DNA of 64,000 nt from Micromonospora sp. NBC_01740 (GTDB lineage: Bacteria; Actinomycetota; Actinomycetes; Mycobacteriales; Micromonosporaceae). Where the stretch lies: positions 620,001-684,000 of the forward strand of contig NZ_CP109150.1 in NCBI RefSeq assembly GCF_035920365.1, in the 5' to 3' direction. This document shows, piece after piece, positions 29,139 to 38,824 of this stretch; within the stretch, counting starts at the first letter, position 1; every line of letters starts with the position of its first letter. Under the pieces are notes generated by a model. The model had not been told where the DNA came from, did not search any database, and was given only the letters and a program-made list of their open reading frames with translations. A program made the translations under genes and the position numbers.

Positions 29139-29366
29139 GTCCTCCGCTGTCCTGACGTCGGTTACTCCGGACGGCCCACAACGTCTTACACGGGCCACCG
29201 ATCAAGATCAGCTTGCCCGCGCCAGCCGCGGCTCCGACTCCCACCGAAGCGCAGGGTGGGCATGCCGGAGTGGACGCTGTGCGCCGATCAGAAAGTGTAC
29301 GCCCGCCTGCGGGCCGTCGCCAAACCGGCCGGGAATCGGTGCGTCGAACCGGACGGAACGGGCCAT

Positions 29367-29990
29367 TCACACCTCGGCGTCGGCCCCGCCGGGCCGGCCC
29401 TCCCGCTGGGCCGCCGGCAGCTCCCCCACCGGGCTCCGGTGCCCCTCCTCGGCGGCAGCCAGCTCGCGCTTGCGCGCCCGCTTGGCCCGGCGGCGCTCGC
29501 GCCGTCGCTCCCGCTGCTCAGCCTCCCGCCGCGGCTCCCCGCTGACGAGGCCGGCGACCGTGCGCACCACGAGCACCCCTCCCCACGGCCCGGCCACCCA
29601 GACGGGCCAGAAGTAGAGCAGGTCCGTGGAGAGCGCGGACGTCACCGCCCAGACGGTCACCGTGATCGCGACCACCCGCAGGTACGGCAGCCAGACCTCG
29701 GCCAGCCACCGGGCCGTCACGGACGAGGTCGCCGACGACCGGACACCCTCCGCCGGCGACGGGACGGTCTCCGGCCGCGTGGCGAGCTCCGACGCCGCCG
29801 GGGACGCCGGCGCCGGCAGGTCGATCACCAGCGCGTCCAGCTCGCCGTAGGTGCGCGCGGCGTACGCCCGCTGCAACCGCTCGTCGTACTCGTGCAGGTC
29901 CAGCCGGCCCTCGTCGACGGCCACCCGCAGCCGCTCCGCCACCGCCTGGCGGTCGGCGTCAGCGGCCCGCATCCCGTCGCGTCCCTCCAT
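29367..29990 (-). CDS. DUF1707-domain membrane protein
   Basis: The protein is about 207 residues. The N-terminal 50 form a DUF1707 (SHOCT-like) domain with MRAADADRQAVAERLRVAVD and GRLDLHEYDERLQRAYAART. After a Pro/Ser-rich linker come two hydrophobic segments (LPYLRVVAITVTVWAVTSAL and the region after YFWPVW), then a strongly basic EQRERRRERRRAKRARKREL stretch. ATG at 29990 or 29972 may be the start; GGAGGG lies 10 nt before the second. The function of DUF1707 proteins is unknown. It is not part of the ribosomal machinery despite its place between map and infA. Confidence 0.8.
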   Translation of the reverse strand: MEGRDGMRAADADRQAVAERLRVAVDEGRLDLHEYDERLQRAYAARTYGELDALVIDLPAPASPAASELATRPETVPSPAEGVRSSATSSVTARWLAEVWLPYLRVVAITVTVWAVTSALSTDLLYFWPVWVAGPWGGVLVVRTVAGLVSGEPRREAEQRERRRERRRAKRARKRELAAAEEGHRSPVGELPAAQREGRPGGADAEV

Positions 29991-30145
29991 GCCCGCAAGC
30001 ATGCCACCGCTCCACCAGCCACTGCCCCTCCCGCCGCTGCGCGTCCGGGACCCGGTCGGGCGCCCCGGCCGGCGGTCGGGGCGGCGGCGCGTCGGAGCCC
30101 CGACTCGTGCCGGTCCGGCATCGTGCAGCCGGGCCCCGCGACTCC

Positions 30146-30374
30146 GGCCCTCGGTGCGGTCACCCTCCGGTCCCTGTGGGGCGGTCGCCGTCCGGGCCCT
30201 CGGGTCGAGTCGCCGTCGAGGCCCTCGGTGCGGTCGCCCTCAAGCCCTCGGTCCGCATCGTCGTCCAGGCCCTCGGTGCGGTCACCATCCGGGCCCTGGG
30301 GCGGTCGCCGTCGAGGCTCTCGATGCGGTCGCCGTCCAGGCCCTTGAGGCACGTCGCCCTCCGGCCCCTTGGGC
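30146..30374. repeat. 24-bp minisatellite, about nine degenerate copies
   Basis: Units of type GGCCCTCGGTGCGGTCGCCG plus four bases repeat from 30146 to 30374 in the 448-nt gap between the DUF1707 gene and map. The best copies begin at 30146, 30220 and 30268; one spacing departs from a multiple of 24. In one minus frame it would read as octapeptides like DGDRTEGL, but no gene with a good start contains it. The rest of 29991-30438 holds nothing else I can name. Confidence 0.7.
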
Positions 30375-30438
30375 GGCTGGTGCGTGCCTCAGAGGGCGGG
30401 AGGACGGGATGCGGCGCCCGGCGGAGCGCTGCTGGGGC

Positions 30439-31290
30439 TCAGCGAGCCGGCGAGTCCGCGGGCTGCCGGGAGGTGACCAGCTCGCCCAGGCGGGCGCGCC
30501 CGCCGTCCGGCGCGGTCAGCACCCAGACGCCGTCCGGGAGCAGCGCCATCGTGTGCTCGACGTGCACCGCCATCGACCGGTCCCGGGTGATCACGGTCCA
30601 GCCGTCGGAGAGCTCGACCGTCCGGGGCGAGCCCATCGTGATCATCGGCTCGATGGCCAGCGCCATGCCCGGCACCAGACGCGGACCCTTGCCCGGCCGC
30701 CCGTGGTTGAGCACGTGCGGGTCCTGGTGCATCTCGGTGCCGATGCCGTGCCCGCCGTAGCCGTCGACGATGCCGTACCGCCCGCCCTTGCGGACCGCGT
30801 CCTCGACGGCGTGCGAGATGTCGGTGAGCCGGCCCTTGCCGCTGGCCGCGCCGCGGGCGGCTGCGGCGATGCCCGCCCACATGGCGTCCTCGGCCACCGC
30901 CGCCATCTTCAGCAGCGCCGGTTCGACCTCGCCCACCCCGACGGTGATGGCGGCGTCGCCGTGCCAGCCGTCGAGCACCGCACCGCAGTCGATGGAGATC
31001 ATGTCCCCGTCGCGGAGCACCTGCCGTGCCGACGGGATGGCGTGCACGACCTGCTCGTTGACCGACGAGCAGATCGACGCGGGAAAGCCGTGGTAGCCCT
31101 TGAAGGAGGGGGCGGCACCGGCCTCGCGGATGGTCGACTCGGCGATGGCGTCCAGGTCGGCGGTGCTGACCCCTGGGGCAACCGCCTCCCGCATCCGACG
31201 CAGCGCCTCGGCGACCACCAGCCCGGCGGCCCGCATCTTCTCGATCTGGTCAGGGGTCTTCAGCTGGATGTCCAGCTGGGGACGACGCAT
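30439..31290 (-). CDS. map: Methionine aminopeptidase, type I
   Basis: The 283-residue enzyme removes N-terminal Met. Metal ligands are visible in ISIDCGAVLDGWHGDAAITV, GHGIGTEMHQDPHVLNHG and LAIEPMITMGS, with the final Glu in SMAVHVEHTMAL. SFKGYHGFPASICSSVNEQV forms the substrate pocket. ATG at 31290 has AAAGGT 9-10 nt upstream. A further open frame upstream adds no family sequence. It follows adk across a 12-bp hairpin. Confidence 0.96.
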   Translation of the reverse strand: MRRPQLDIQLKTPDQIEKMRAAGLVVAEALRRMREAVAPGVSTADLDAIAESTIREAGAAPSFKGYHGFPASICSSVNEQVVHAIPSARQVLRDGDMISIDCGAVLDGWHGDAAITVGVGEVEPALLKMAAVAEDAMWAGIAAAARGAASGKGRLTDISHAVEDAVRKGGRYGIVDGYGGHGIGTEMHQDPHVLNHGRPGKGPRLVPGMALAIEPMITMGSPRTVELSDGWTVITRDRSMAVHVEHTMALLPDGVWVLTAPDGGRARLGELVTSRQPADSPAR

Positions 31291-31317
31291 GGAGCCGTTA
31301 CCTTTCGTTGCAGATGC

Positions 31318-31354
31318 CGAAGAGCGGGGCACGTCAGGCGTACCCCGCTCTTCG
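31318..31354 (-). terminator. Perfect 12-bp hairpin between adk and map
   Basis: CGAAGAGCGGGG (31318-31329) pairs exactly with CCCCGCTCTTCG (31343-31354) around a 13-nt loop. It is likely a partial terminator or processing point in the secY-adk-map transcript. Confidence 0.65.
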
Positions 31355-31383
31355 CACTCTATCCGCCGGAACCCGGCGGGACG

Positions 31384-32037
31384 TCAGCCGCCGTACGAGC
31401 GCAGGGCGTCGATGGCGCGGACGGTGACGTCCTCCACCGGGCCGGTGGCGTCGATGCCCACCAGCTTGCCCTGGGCGCCGTAGTAGTCGACCAGCGGCGC
31501 GGTCTTGTCCGCGTACTCGCGCAGGCGGGTGGCGATGGTCTCCGGCTTGTCGTCGTCGCGCTGGAACAGCTCGGCGCCGCACCGGTCGCAGATGCCGTCA
31601 CGCGAGGTGGCGTCGAACTCGACGTGCCAGATCTTGCCGCACCCCCGGCAGGTACGCCGACCGGAGAGCCGCCGGATCACCTCGTCGTCGTCGACGACCA
31701 GCTCCAGCACCAGGTCCAGCGCGGTGCCCAGGTCGGCGAGGAGCTTGTCCAGCGCGGCGGCCTGCGGCGTCGTGCGCGGGAAGCCGTCGAGCAGGAAGCC
31801 CTCGGAGGCGTCCGGCTCGGCGAGCCGGTCCCGCACCATGTTGATGGTGACCTCGTCGGGCACCAGCTCACCGGCGTCCATGTAGCGCTTCGCCTCGACG
31901 CCGAGCGGGGTGCCCTGCGAGACGTTCGACCGGAAGATGTCGCCGGTCGAGATCTTCGGGACCGAGAGGTGCGCGGCGATGAACTCGGCCTGCGTGCCCT
32001 TGCCCGCACCCGGCGGGCCAACCAGAACGAGTCTCAT
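31384..32037 (-). CDS. adk: Adenylate kinase
   Basis: The 217-residue enzyme has the P-loop [10 protein letters not shown], the AMP site STGDIFRSN and FLLDGFPRT, and a long LID with the zinc set CRGCGK and CDRC. This is the zinc-LID form found in Gram-positives. ATG at 32037 directly abuts the secY stop (32038-32040). The place between secY and map is the classic one. Confidence 0.98.
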   Translation of the reverse strand: MRLVLVGPPGAGKGTQAEFIAAHLSVPKISTGDIFRSNVSQGTPLGVEAKRYMDAGELVPDEVTINMVRDRLAEPDASEGFLLDGFPRTTPQAAALDKLLADLGTALDLVLELVVDDDEVIRRLSGRRTCRGCGKIWHVEFDATSRDGICDRCGAELFQRDDDKPETIATRLREYADKTAPLVDYYGAQGKLVGIDATGPVEDVTVRAIDALRSYGG

Positions 32038-33366
32038 CTACCGCAGGAACCCTTCGTAGTTCCGCTGCATGAGTTGGCTCTCGATCTGCTTCGTGGTCTC
32101 CAGACCGACGCCGACCATGATCAGCACAGCGGTGCCGCCGAACGGGAAGTTCAGGTACTGCTGCTTGTCCAGCCAGATGAAGAAGAAGTTCGGCAGGATC
32201 GAGATGATGCCCAGGTAGAGGGCGCCCGGCAGCGTGATCCGACTGAGGATGAAGTCGAGGTAGTCGGCGGTCGGCTTGCCCGGGCGGATGCCCGGCACGA
32301 AGCCGCCGTACTTCTTCATGTTGTCCGCGACCTCGGTCGGGTTGAACGTGATCGAGACGTAGAAGTACGTGAAGAAGATGATCAGCAGGAAGTAGACCGC
32401 GATGTAGATCGGGCTGGTCGGGTCCACCAGGTTGTTCTGGATCCACGCCTGCGTCTTGCCCGGGTTGTTCTGGTCGAAGAACTGCAGCGCCAGCTGGGGC
32501 AGGTAGAGCAGCGAGGAGCCGAAGATGACCGGGATGACACCCGCCTGGTTGACCTTCAGCGGGATGTAGGTCGAGGTGCCGCCGTACATCCGCCGGCCGA
32601 TCATGCGCTTGGCGTACTGCACCGGGATCCGGCGCTGCGCCTGCTCGATGAAGGTGACCGCGGTGATGACCACCAGGACCAGCGCGATGACGAGGAGGAA
32701 CTTGCCCCAGCCACCGGTCTGCTTGATCTGCCAGCCCTCGCTGGGGAGCCGGGCGGCGATCGAGGTGAAGATCAGGACGGACATGCCGTTGCCGACGCCG
32801 CGGTCGGTGATCAGCTCACCGAGCCACATCACCACGCCGGTGCCGGCGGTCATCGTCATGACCAGGAGGCTGAGGGTCAGCCAGTCCGGGATCCCGGTCC
32901 CCTCGGGGATGATCGGGAACTGGTCGCACTGGTTGTTGAAGAGCTGCCCGGAGCGGGCCAGCGCCACGAACGCCGACGCCTGGAGGACACCCAGGCCCAG
33001 GGTCAGGTAGCGGGTGTACTGGGTGATCTTCGCCTGGCCGGACTGGCCCTCCTTGCGGAGCTGCTCCAGCCGGGGGATCACCACCGTCAGCAGCTGCAGG
33101 ATGATCGACGCTGTGATGTAGGGCATGATGCCCAGCGCGAAGACCGAGAGCTGCAGCAGCGCGCCGCCGGAGAAGAGGTTGAGCAGGTTCATCACGCCCG
33201 TGGAGCCGTTCTCCATGGCGTCGATGCACTTCTGGACGTTGCCGTACGAGACACCCGGGCTGGGCAGCGTCGCCCCGAGCCGGTAGACCGCGATGATGCC
33301 TACTGTGAACAGCAGCTTCTTGCGCAGGTCAGGCGTACGGAACGCACTGAGAAAGGCGGACAGCAA
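32038..33366 (-). CDS. secY: Protein translocase subunit SecY
   Basis: The 442-residue protein has ten hydrophobic segments. FRTPDLRKKLLFTVGIIAVY is the N-terminus, PGVSYGNVQKC forms part of the plug side, and ADNMKKYGGFVPGIRPGKPT is the conserved cytoplasmic loop. The TTG start at 33366 has AGGAGG 6 nt upstream. It pairs with SecE (62949) in the membrane. A terminator-like hairpin and a 235-nt gap before it suggest that secY-adk-map has its own promoter. Confidence 0.98.
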   Translation of the reverse strand: MLSAFLSAFRTPDLRKKLLFTVGIIAVYRLGATLPSPGVSYGNVQKCIDAMENGSTGVMNLLNLFSGGALLQLSVFALGIMPYITASIILQLLTVVIPRLEQLRKEGQSGQAKITQYTRYLTLGLGVLQASAFVALARSGQLFNNQCDQFPIIPEGTGIPDWLTLSLLVMTMTAGTGVVMWLGELITDRGVGNGMSVLIFTSIAARLPSEGWQIKQTGGWGKFLLVIALVLVVITAVTFIEQAQRRIPVQYAKRMIGRRMYGGTSTYIPLKVNQAGVIPVIFGSSLLYLPQLALQFFDQNNPGKTQAWIQNNLVDPTSPIYIAVYFLLIIFFTYFYVSITFNPTEVADNMKKYGGFVPGIRPGKPTADYLDFILSRITLPGALYLGIISILPNFFFIWLDKQQYLNFPFGGTAVLIMVGVGLETTKQIESQLMQRNYEGFLR

Positions 33367-33480
33367 CTTCTTCCTCCTGCGCGAGGCGGGCCGCCGGTGA
33401 TCCCTGGCGGGGCGGGTTGGGTGCCGGGCGAGTGCCCGATATCCATGGCTGGGAAGGGACTCTAACAGCCCGATCCCCGT

Positions 33481-33582
33481 CCGGGCAGATGTGCCCGGCT
33501 ACATAAACCGAATCCGATGTTACCCGGCGCACACATGCCAGGCAGACCATGACGCCCGCCCAGTTTCGAGAACTGAGCGGGC
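33481..33582 (-). terminator. rplO terminator and secY leader hairpin
   Basis: GCCCGCCCAGTT (33554-33565) pairs with AACTGAGCGGGC (33571-33582) with one mismatch, just after rplO. Further on toward secY is a perfect 7-bp stem CCGGGCA (33481-33487)/TGCCCGG (33492-33498). The first looks like the end of the spc transcript; the second lies in the secY leader. No clear promoter was placed. Confidence 0.6.
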
Positions 33583-33601
33583 GCCTTGGATCGTGCAGCC
33601 C

Positions 33602-34045
33602 TTACAGCTCGGTGACGGAGCCACCGGCGGCGGTGATCTTCTCCTTGGCCGACGCACTGAACGCGTGCGCCGACACCTGGAGAGCGACCCCGCCCAGGTC
33701 CCCGGTGCCGAGGACCTTGACCGGGTGGCCCTTGCGGACCGCGCCGGCCTCGACCAGCTCGAGCGGGCCGACCTGGCCGCCGTTCGGGAACAGCTCGGCG
33801 AGCCGGTCCAGGTTGACCACCTGGAAGACCACCTTGAACTTGTTCTTGAAGCCCTTCATCTTCGGCAGGCGCATGTGGATGGGCATCTGCCCACCCTCGA
33901 ACGCCGCCGAGATGTTCTTGCGGGCCTTGGAACCCTTGGTACCGCGACCGGCGGTCTTGCCCTTGGAGCCCTCACCGCGACCCACACGGGTCTTCGCGGT
34001 CTTGGCACCGGGCGCCGGGCGCAGGTGGTGGACCTTGATCGTCAT
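33602..34045 (-). CDS. rplO: 50S ribosomal protein L15
   Basis: The 147-residue protein has the glycine-rich N-terminal arm ([20 protein letters not shown]) that threads through 23S rRNA, and the C-terminal domain ending [11 protein letters not shown]. Length is normal. Its ATG overlaps the rpmD stop as TAATG. It closes the spc cluster before a hairpin. Confidence 0.98.
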   Translation of the reverse strand: MTIKVHHLRPAPGAKTAKTRVGRGEGSKGKTAGRGTKGSKARKNISAAFEGGQMPIHMRLPKMKGFKNKFKVVFQVVNLDRLAELFPNGGQVGPLELVEAGAVRKGHPVKVLGTGDLGGVALQVSAHAFSASAKEKITAAGGSVTEL

Positions 34046-34227
34046 TACTCGACCTCCTCGACCTTCACGAGGTGGTTGACCGTGAAGATCATGCCGCGGA
34101 TCTCCGGACGGTCCTCCTTGACCACCACGTCGTTGATCCGCTTGAGACCGAGCGAACGCAGCGAGTCACGCTGGTTCTGCTTGGTCCCGATCCCGGACCG
34201 GACCTGGGTGACCTTCAGGCGAGCCAT
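34045..34227 (-). CDS. rpmD: 50S ribosomal protein L30
   Basis: The 60-residue protein is [20 protein letters not shown] through [19 protein letters not shown] at 34227 overlaps the rpsE stop as ATGA, which fixes the start; a longer frame runs antisense-like through rpsE. It is the short bacterial form. Confidence 0.97.
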   Translation of the reverse strand: MARLKVTQVRSGIGTKQNQRDSLRSLGLKRINDVVVKEDRPEIRGMIFTVNHLVKVEEVE

Positions 34228-34841
34228 CAGGAAGCCACCCCCGCCCGCGACGCCAGCATGGCGGCCGGCGCGACGTCCTCGACCGGCAGGCCACGACGGG
34301 CGGCGACGGCCTCGGGGGACTCGAGCCCCTTCAGCGCCGCCACGGTGGCGTGCACGATGTTGATCGGGTTCGACGAACCGAGGCTCTTGGAGAGCACGTC
34401 GTGGATACCCGCGCACTCCAGCACGGCACGCACCGGGCCACCGGCGATGACACCCGTACCGGCGGACGCCGGCTTGAGCAGCACCACACCGGCCGCGGCC
34501 TCACCCGTCACCGGGTGCGGGATCGACGCGGCGATCCGCGGCACCTTGAAGAAGTGCTTCTTGGCCTCCTCGACGCCCTTGGCGATCGCCGCGGGCACCT
34601 CCTTGGCCTTTCCGTAGCCCACACCGACGGTGCCGTCGCCGTCGCCCACGATCACCAGGGCGGTGAAGCTGAAGCGACGACCGCCCTTCACGACCTTGGC
34701 GACGCGGTTGATCGCGACGACCCGCTCGAGGTGCGGGGTCTTCTCGACGGGCGCGTTTCCGCGGCCGCCCTCACGGCGGTTGTCGCGGCGACCACCCTCG
34801 TTGCCACCGGACCCGCCGCCACGGCGCTGTTGACCTGGCAT
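34227..34841 (-). CDS. rpsE: 30S ribosomal protein S5
   Basis: The 204-residue protein has a Gly/Arg-rich N-terminal extension of about 30 residues ([14 protein letters not shown]), then the RNA-binding domain [20 protein letters not shown] and the [14 protein letters not shown] and [17 protein letters not shown] blocks. The extension is common in actinobacteria. It sits 33 nt after rplR. Confidence 0.98.
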   Translation of the reverse strand: MPGQQRRGGGSGGNEGGRRDNRREGGRGNAPVEKTPHLERVVAINRVAKVVKGGRRFSFTALVIVGDGDGTVGVGYGKAKEVPAAIAKGVEEAKKHFFKVPRIAASIPHPVTGEAAAGVVLLKPASAGTGVIAGGPVRAVLECAGIHDVLSKSLGSSNPINIVHATVAALKGLESPEAVAARRGLPVEDVAPAAMLASRAGVAS

Positions 34842-34874
34842 CAGCAGCCTTCCTTCTCTCTCGTGACGGGGTTT

Positions 34875-35264
34875 CTAGAACTCGAGCCCGGCTTCGCGGG
34901 CGGCGTCGGCAAGCGCGGCGACCCGCCCCGCGTACCGGTTGCCACCGCGGTCGAAGACGACCTTGGAGACGCCGGCGGCCTTGGCACGCTCGGCGAGCAG
35001 GGCGCCGACCTTGCCGGCCAGGGCGCTCTTGTCGCCCTCCGTGCCGCGCAGCGAGGCGTCCAGGGTCGAGGCCGACGCCAGGGTGTGACCCTTGGTGTCG
35101 TCCACGATCTGGGCCACGATGTGCCGCAGGGAGCGGGTGACCACGAGGCGGGGACGCTCGGCGGTGCCGCTGACGTTCTTGCGGACCCGGAAGTGCCGGC
35201 GCGCACGCCCGACGGCACGCTTGGCGGCGACGCCGCGGCGGCGCTTGAGCAGCGTGGCGCTCAC
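34875..35264 (-). CDS. rplR: 50S ribosomal protein L18
   Basis: The 129-residue 5S rRNA-binding protein has a basic start ([20 protein letters not shown]) and [16 protein letters not shown], ending [15 protein letters not shown] and [14 protein letters not shown] at 35264 overlaps the rplF stop (GTGA). The N-terminal length is normal. Confidence 0.98.
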   Translation of the reverse strand: MSATLLKRRRGVAAKRAVGRARRHFRVRKNVSGTAERPRLVVTRSLRHIVAQIVDDTKGHTLASASTLDASLRGTEGDKSALAGKVGALLAERAKAAGVSKVVFDRGGNRYAGRVAALADAAREAGLEF

Positions 35265-35803
35265 TTCTTACCTGCCTTTCCAGCCTTGCGGCGGATGACC
35301 TCGCCCTGGTACTTCACGCCCTTGCCCTTGTAGGGCTCCGGCGGGCGGATCTTCCGGATGTTGGCGGCAACCTCACCGACGAGCTGCTTGTCGATGCCGG
35401 CCACGTGGAACAGCGTCGGCCTCTCCACCGTGAAGGTGATGCCGTCCGGCGCCGGCACGTGCACCGGGTGCGAGAACCCGAGCGCGAACTCCAGGTCCTT
35501 GCCCTTGGCGGTCACGCGGTAACCGGTGCCGGCGATCTCCAGGCTCTTGCGGTACCCCTCGGTGACGCCGACGATCATGTTGGCGACCAGGGTACGGCTG
35601 AGGCCGTGCAGTTCCTTGGCCTTGCGCTCGTCGTTCGGGCGGTTGACGTTCAGCTGCCCGTCCTCGGCCCGGTCGATCGTGATCGGCTCGGCCAGGGTGT
35701 GCGAGAGTTCGCCCTTCGGGCCCTTGACCTTGACGGTCTGCCCGTCGATCGTGATGTCGACGCCGGTCGGCACCGGGATCGACTTACGTCCAATACGCGA
35801 CAT
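35261..35803 (-). CDS. rplF: 50S ribosomal protein L6
   Basis: The 180-residue protein has two L6 repeats: [20 protein letters not shown] at the start and [20 protein letters not shown] in the second, with the [15 protein letters not shown] signature. ATG at 35803 is the family start; a longer upstream frame has no matching residues. It lies 16 nt from rpsH. Confidence 0.98.
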   Translation of the reverse strand: MSRIGRKSIPVPTGVDITIDGQTVKVKGPKGELSHTLAEPITIDRAEDGQLNVNRPNDERKAKELHGLSRTLVANMIVGVTEGYRKSLEIAGTGYRVTAKGKDLEFALGFSHPVHVPAPDGITFTVERPTLFHVAGIDKQLVGEVAANIRKIRPPEPYKGKGVKYQGEVIRRKAGKAGKK

Positions 35804-35819
35804 TTCTACCTGTCTCCCG

Positions 35820-36227
35820 TTACCAGACGAAGGCGAGGACTTCCCCGCCAACGCTCCGCTTGCGGGCCTGCCGGTCGGTCAGCAGCCCCTGGGACGTCGA
35901 AATGATCGCCACGCCCAGCCCGCCGAGCACCCGCGGGAGCCCGTCCGACTTGGCGTAAACCCGCAGACCGGGCTTGGACACTCGCTTGATGCCGGCCAGG
36001 CTCCGCTCCCGGTTCTGGCCGTACTTCAGCTCGACGACCAGTCGCTTGCCGACGGCGCCCTCCTCGGGCTCCTCGACCGACCAGGTGGCGATGTAGCCCT
36101 CGGCCTTGAGGACCTCGGCGATGTTCGCCTTGATCTTCGAGTAGGGCATCGTCACCTGGTCGTGGTACGCCTGGTTGGCGTTACGCAGACGCGTGAGCAT
36201 GTCTGCGATCGGGTCGGTCATCGTCAT
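35820..36227 (-). CDS. rpsH: 30S ribosomal protein S8
   Basis: The 135-residue protein reads [20 protein letters not shown] and ends with the signature [19 protein letters not shown] and [12 protein letters not shown] at 36227 is preferred over ATG 36221 for its closer AAAGG. In E. coli S8 represses the spc operon by binding an rplE-leader mimic; the overlaps here leave little room for that. Confidence 0.98.
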   Translation of the reverse strand: MTMTDPIADMLTRLRNANQAYHDQVTMPYSKIKANIAEVLKAEGYIATWSVEEPEEGAVGKRLVVELKYGQNRERSLAGIKRVSKPGLRVYAKSDGLPRVLGGLGVAIISTSQGLLTDRQARKRSVGGEVLAFVW

Positions 36228-36313
36228 GGATTTCGTCAGCCTTTCTCGCCGGGGTTCCCGAGGCGACACGCCCCGGGCCTACGGCGAAGAGCAATACGTG
36301 ATCGGTGCAAGGG

Positions 36314-36335
36314 GTCCCGGCCCGAAGGCCGGGAC
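36314..36335 (-). terminator. Perfect 9-bp hairpin between rpsN and rpsH
   Basis: GTCCCGGCC (36314-36322) pairs with GGCCGGGAC (36327-36335) with a CGAA tetraloop. It is inside the spc operon, so it probably acts as a processing or stability element. Confidence 0.6.
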
Positions 36336-36345
36336 GCGGTCGCCC

Positions 36346-36531
36346 TTACCAGGAAGCCTTGGACACGCCCGGCAGCTCACCGCGGTGGGCCATCTCCCGG
36401 ATGCAGACCCGGCAGAGACCGAACTTGCGGTAGACCGCCTTGGGGCGCCCGCACCGCTGGCAGCGGGTGTACGCGCGAACCGAGAACTTCGGCTTCGCGG
36501 CCGCCTTGATGATCAGCGCCTTCTTGGCCAT
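36346..36531 (-). CDS. rpsN: 30S ribosomal protein S14, zinc form (type Z)
   Basis: The 61-residue protein has Cys24, Cys27, Cys40 and Cys43 ([10 protein letters not shown] and KFGLCRVC) that bind zinc, and ends [15 protein letters not shown]. This is the short C+ paralogue; actinomycetes often also have a zinc-free copy elsewhere, controlled by Zur. It sits 1 nt after rplE. Confidence 0.97.
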   Translation of the reverse strand: MAKKALIIKAAAKPKFSVRAYTRCQRCGRPKAVYRKFGLCRVCIREMAHRGELPGVSKASW

Positions 36532-36532
36532 C

Positions 36533-37102
36533 TCAGTTCTCCTTGAACGGGAAGCCCAGGAGCTTGAGCAGCGCCCGGCCCTCGTCGTCGGTCGTGGCGG
36601 TCGTGACCACCGTGATGTCCATGCCCCGCTGCCGATCGATCTTGTCCTGGTCGATCTCGTGGAACACCGACTGCTCGGTCAGACCGAACGTGTAGTTGCC
36701 GTGCCCGTCGAGCTTGCGCCCGTCCAGACCGCGGAAGTCGCGGATACGCGGCAGCGCGATCGACAGCAGCCGGTCCAGGAACTCCCACATCCGGTCGCCG
36801 CGGAGGGTCACCTTCGCGCCGATCGGCATGCCCTCGCGGAGCTTGAACTGCGCGATGGACTTGGTCGCCCGCCGCACCTGCGGCTTCTGGCCGGTGATGG
36901 TGGCCAGGTCCCGGACGGCGCCGTCGATCAGCTTGGCGTCCCGGGCGGCCTCGCCGACACCCATGTTGACGACGATCTTGACGAGCCGCGGCACCTGCAT
37001 CGGGTTGCCGAACTGGTGCTGCTCCTGCAGCTGCGCCACGATCTCGTTGCGGTACCGCTCCTTGAGGCGCGGCATGGTCTTGGTTTCGGTAGCCGTGGTC
37101 AT
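36533..37102 (-). CDS. rplE: 50S ribosomal protein L5
   Basis: The 189-residue 5S rRNA-binding protein has [40 protein letters not shown], and the end [23 protein letters not shown] at 37102 overlaps the rplX stop (TGATG); GTG at 37105 is the adjacent alternative. Length is normal. Confidence 0.98.
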   Translation of the reverse strand: MTTATETKTMPRLKERYRNEIVAQLQEQHQFGNPMQVPRLVKIVVNMGVGEAARDAKLIDGAVRDLATITGQKPQVRRATKSIAQFKLREGMPIGAKVTLRGDRMWEFLDRLLSIALPRIRDFRGLDGRKLDGHGNYTFGLTEQSVFHEIDQDKIDRQRGMDITVVTTATTDDEGRALLKLLGFPFKEN

Positions 37103-37422
37103 CACAGGTCCTTACCGGTGCTACGCGCGATGCGGACCTTCTGGCCGTTGTCGTCGATCCGGTAACCGACGCGGGTCGGCTTGCCGTCGGAGTCCAGGAC
37201 CTGCACGTTCGAGACGTGGATCGGGGCCTCCTGGGTGACGATGCCACCGGTCTTGGCGCCACGCTGGGTGGTGCTGATGCGGGTGTGCTTCTTGACCCGG
37301 TTCACGCCCTCGACCAGGACCTTGTCCTGCCGCGGGTAGGCCGCGATGACCTTACCCTTGGCACCCTTGTCCTTGCCGGCGATGACGACGACCGTGTCGC
37401 CCTTCTTGACCTTCACGGTCAC
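37102..37422 (-). CDS. rplX: 50S ribosomal protein L24
   Basis: The 106-residue KOW protein reads [20 protein letters not shown], then [12 protein letters not shown] and [23 protein letters not shown] at 37422 overlaps the rplN stop (GTGA), which fixes the start within a longer open frame. It initiates 50S assembly. Confidence 0.97.
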   Translation of the reverse strand: MTVKVKKGDTVVVIAGKDKGAKGKVIAAYPRQDKVLVEGVNRVKKHTRISTTQRGAKTGGIVTQEAPIHVSNVQVLDSDGKPTRVGYRIDDNGQKVRIARSTGKDL

Positions 37423-37787
37423 AACACCTCCGGCGCGAGAGAGATGATCTTCATGAACCGCTTGTCCCGCAGCTCCCGGCCCACCGGGCCGAAGATGCGG
37501 GTACCGCGCGGGTCCCCGCCGTCCTTGATGATGACGGCGGCGTTCTCGTCGAAGCGGATGTACGAACCGTCCGGCCGCCGCCTCTCCTTGGCGGTGCGAA
37601 CGACGACGGCCTTGACGACGTCGCCCTTCTTCACACCGGCACCCGGGATCGCGTCCTTGACGGTGGCCACGATGACGTCGCCGATACTCGCGTAGCGCCG
37701 ACCGGAGCCACCGAGAACCCGGATGCACAGGATCTCCCGGGCACCCGTGTTGTCGGCGACGCGCAGTCGCGACTCCTGCTGAATCAC
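37419..37787 (-). CDS. rplN: 50S ribosomal protein L14
   Basis: The 122-residue intersubunit-bridge protein reads [20 protein letters not shown] and [20 protein letters not shown], ending [12 protein letters not shown]. Length is exactly the family norm. It follows rpsQ after a 97-nt gap with a hairpin. Confidence 0.98.
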   Translation of the reverse strand: MIQQESRLRVADNTGAREILCIRVLGGSGRRYASIGDVIVATVKDAIPGAGVKKGDVVKAVVVRTAKERRRPDGSYIRFDENAAVIIKDGGDPRGTRIFGPVGRELRDKRFMKIISLAPEVL

Positions 37788-37811
37788 GTCTATCTCCTAT
37801 GTCTGCCGGTT

Positions 37812-37836
37812 CTCCGGCCGCGCATGGCGGCCGGAG
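37812..37836 (-). terminator. Perfect 10-bp hairpin between rpsQ and rplN
   Basis: CTCCGGCCGC (37812-37821) pairs with GCGGCCGGAG (37827-37836). It marks the only sizeable gap between the S10 and spc clusters here and may be their boundary. Confidence 0.6.
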
Positions 37837-37884
37837 CCTGGCGGAACCCGCGCCCGACTGACGCCGGGCGAGCTCGAGCCTTCG

Positions 37885-38163
37885 CTACTTGGCCTTTTCC
37901 AGGATCTCCACGATCCGCCACCGCTTCGTGGCGGACAGCGGCCGGGTCTCCATGATCATGACCCGGTCGCCGATGCCGGCGGTGTTCTGCTCGTCGTGCA
38001 CCTTCAACTTGCGCGTACGGCGCATGATCTTGCCGTACAGCGCGTGCTTGACCCGGTCCTCGACCTCGACGACGACGGTCTTTTCCATCTTGTCGCTGAC
38101 CACGAGGCCCTCACGCACCTTGCGGCGGGCCCGCGCGGCGGCGGTGGTGGTGTTCTCGCTCAT
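37885..38163 (-). CDS. rpsQ: 30S ribosomal protein S17
   Basis: The 92-residue OB-fold protein reads [20 protein letters not shown] and [20 protein letters not shown], ending [17 protein letters not shown] at 38163 overlaps the rpmC stop (ATGA). It is the last gene of the S10 cluster. Confidence 0.97.
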   Translation of the reverse strand: MSENTTTAAARARRKVREGLVVSDKMEKTVVVEVEDRVKHALYGKIMRRTRKLKVHDEQNTAGIGDRVMIMETRPLSATKRWRIVEILEKAK

Positions 38164-38396
38164 GATGCAGTCACCTCAGTCGGCGCGGCCGAGAGACCCA
38201 GCTCGCGCTCACGCATGATCGTGTAGATCCGGGCGATCTCCCGACGGATGACCTGCAACCGCCGGTTGTTGTCCAGCTGGCCGGTCGCGGCCTGCACGCG
38301 GAGGTTGAACAGCTCCGCCTTGGCCTCGCGCAGCTTCGTGACCAGCTCCTCCTCGGAGAGCTCACGCAGCTCGGAGGCCTTAACGCCCGCTGCCAT
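38160..38396 (-). CDS. rpmC: 50S ribosomal protein L29
   Basis: The 78-residue helical hairpin protein has [20 protein letters not shown] and [20 protein letters not shown]. It sits at the tunnel exit. Both ends overlap their neighbours by ATGA (rplP upstream, rpsQ downstream). Confidence 0.97.
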   Translation of the reverse strand: MAAGVKASELRELSEEELVTKLREAKAELFNLRVQAATGQLDNNRRLQVIRREIARIYTIMRERELGLSAAPTEVTAS

Positions 38397-38821
38397 CAGG
38401 ATTCACCCACTTCGCGCGTAACAATGCGGCACTTCATCGGGAGCTTGTGGATCGCGCGACGCATCGCCTCTCGCGCGATCTGCTCGTTGGGGAAGGACAT
38501 CTCGAAGAGAACCCGCCCCGGCTTGACGTTGGCGACCCACCACTCGGGCGAGCCCTTACCGGAACCCATCCGGGTCTCCGCCGGCTTCTTGGTGAGAGCC
38601 TGGTCCGGGAAGATCGTGATCCAGACCTTGCCACCACGCTTGATGTGGCGGGTCATCGCGATACGCGCCGACTCGATCTGGCGGTTCGTCACGTACGCCG
38701 GCTCGAGAGCCTGGATCCCGAACTCGCCGAACACCACCCGGTTACCACCCTTGGACGCGCCACTGCGGTCCGGGTGGTGCGGCTTGCGGAAGCCCTTCGG
38801 GGGCTTGCGCGGCATCAGCAT
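38396..38821 (-). CDS. rplP: 50S ribosomal protein L16
   Basis: The 141-residue protein reads [20 protein letters not shown], with [20 protein letters not shown] and the signature [22 protein letters not shown] at 38821 (MLMPRK) has GGAGGG 8 nt upstream; the second ATG at 38815 is possible. It lies at the A-site side of the peptidyl-transferase centre. Confidence 0.98.
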
Positions 38822-38824
38822 CTG

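Noticed and set aside
29139..29366. A promoter for infA at CTGATC-17-TAAGAC
   Set aside because: The -35 match is poor (three of six) and no alternative was better, so no promoter is placed.
29825..30352. A minus-strand frame with DGDRTEGL repeats ahead of and overlapping the DUF1707 gene
   Set aside because: Its second half is a shadow of the DUF1707 gene and it lacks a ribosome site, so the repeats are treated as non-coding minisatellite DNA.
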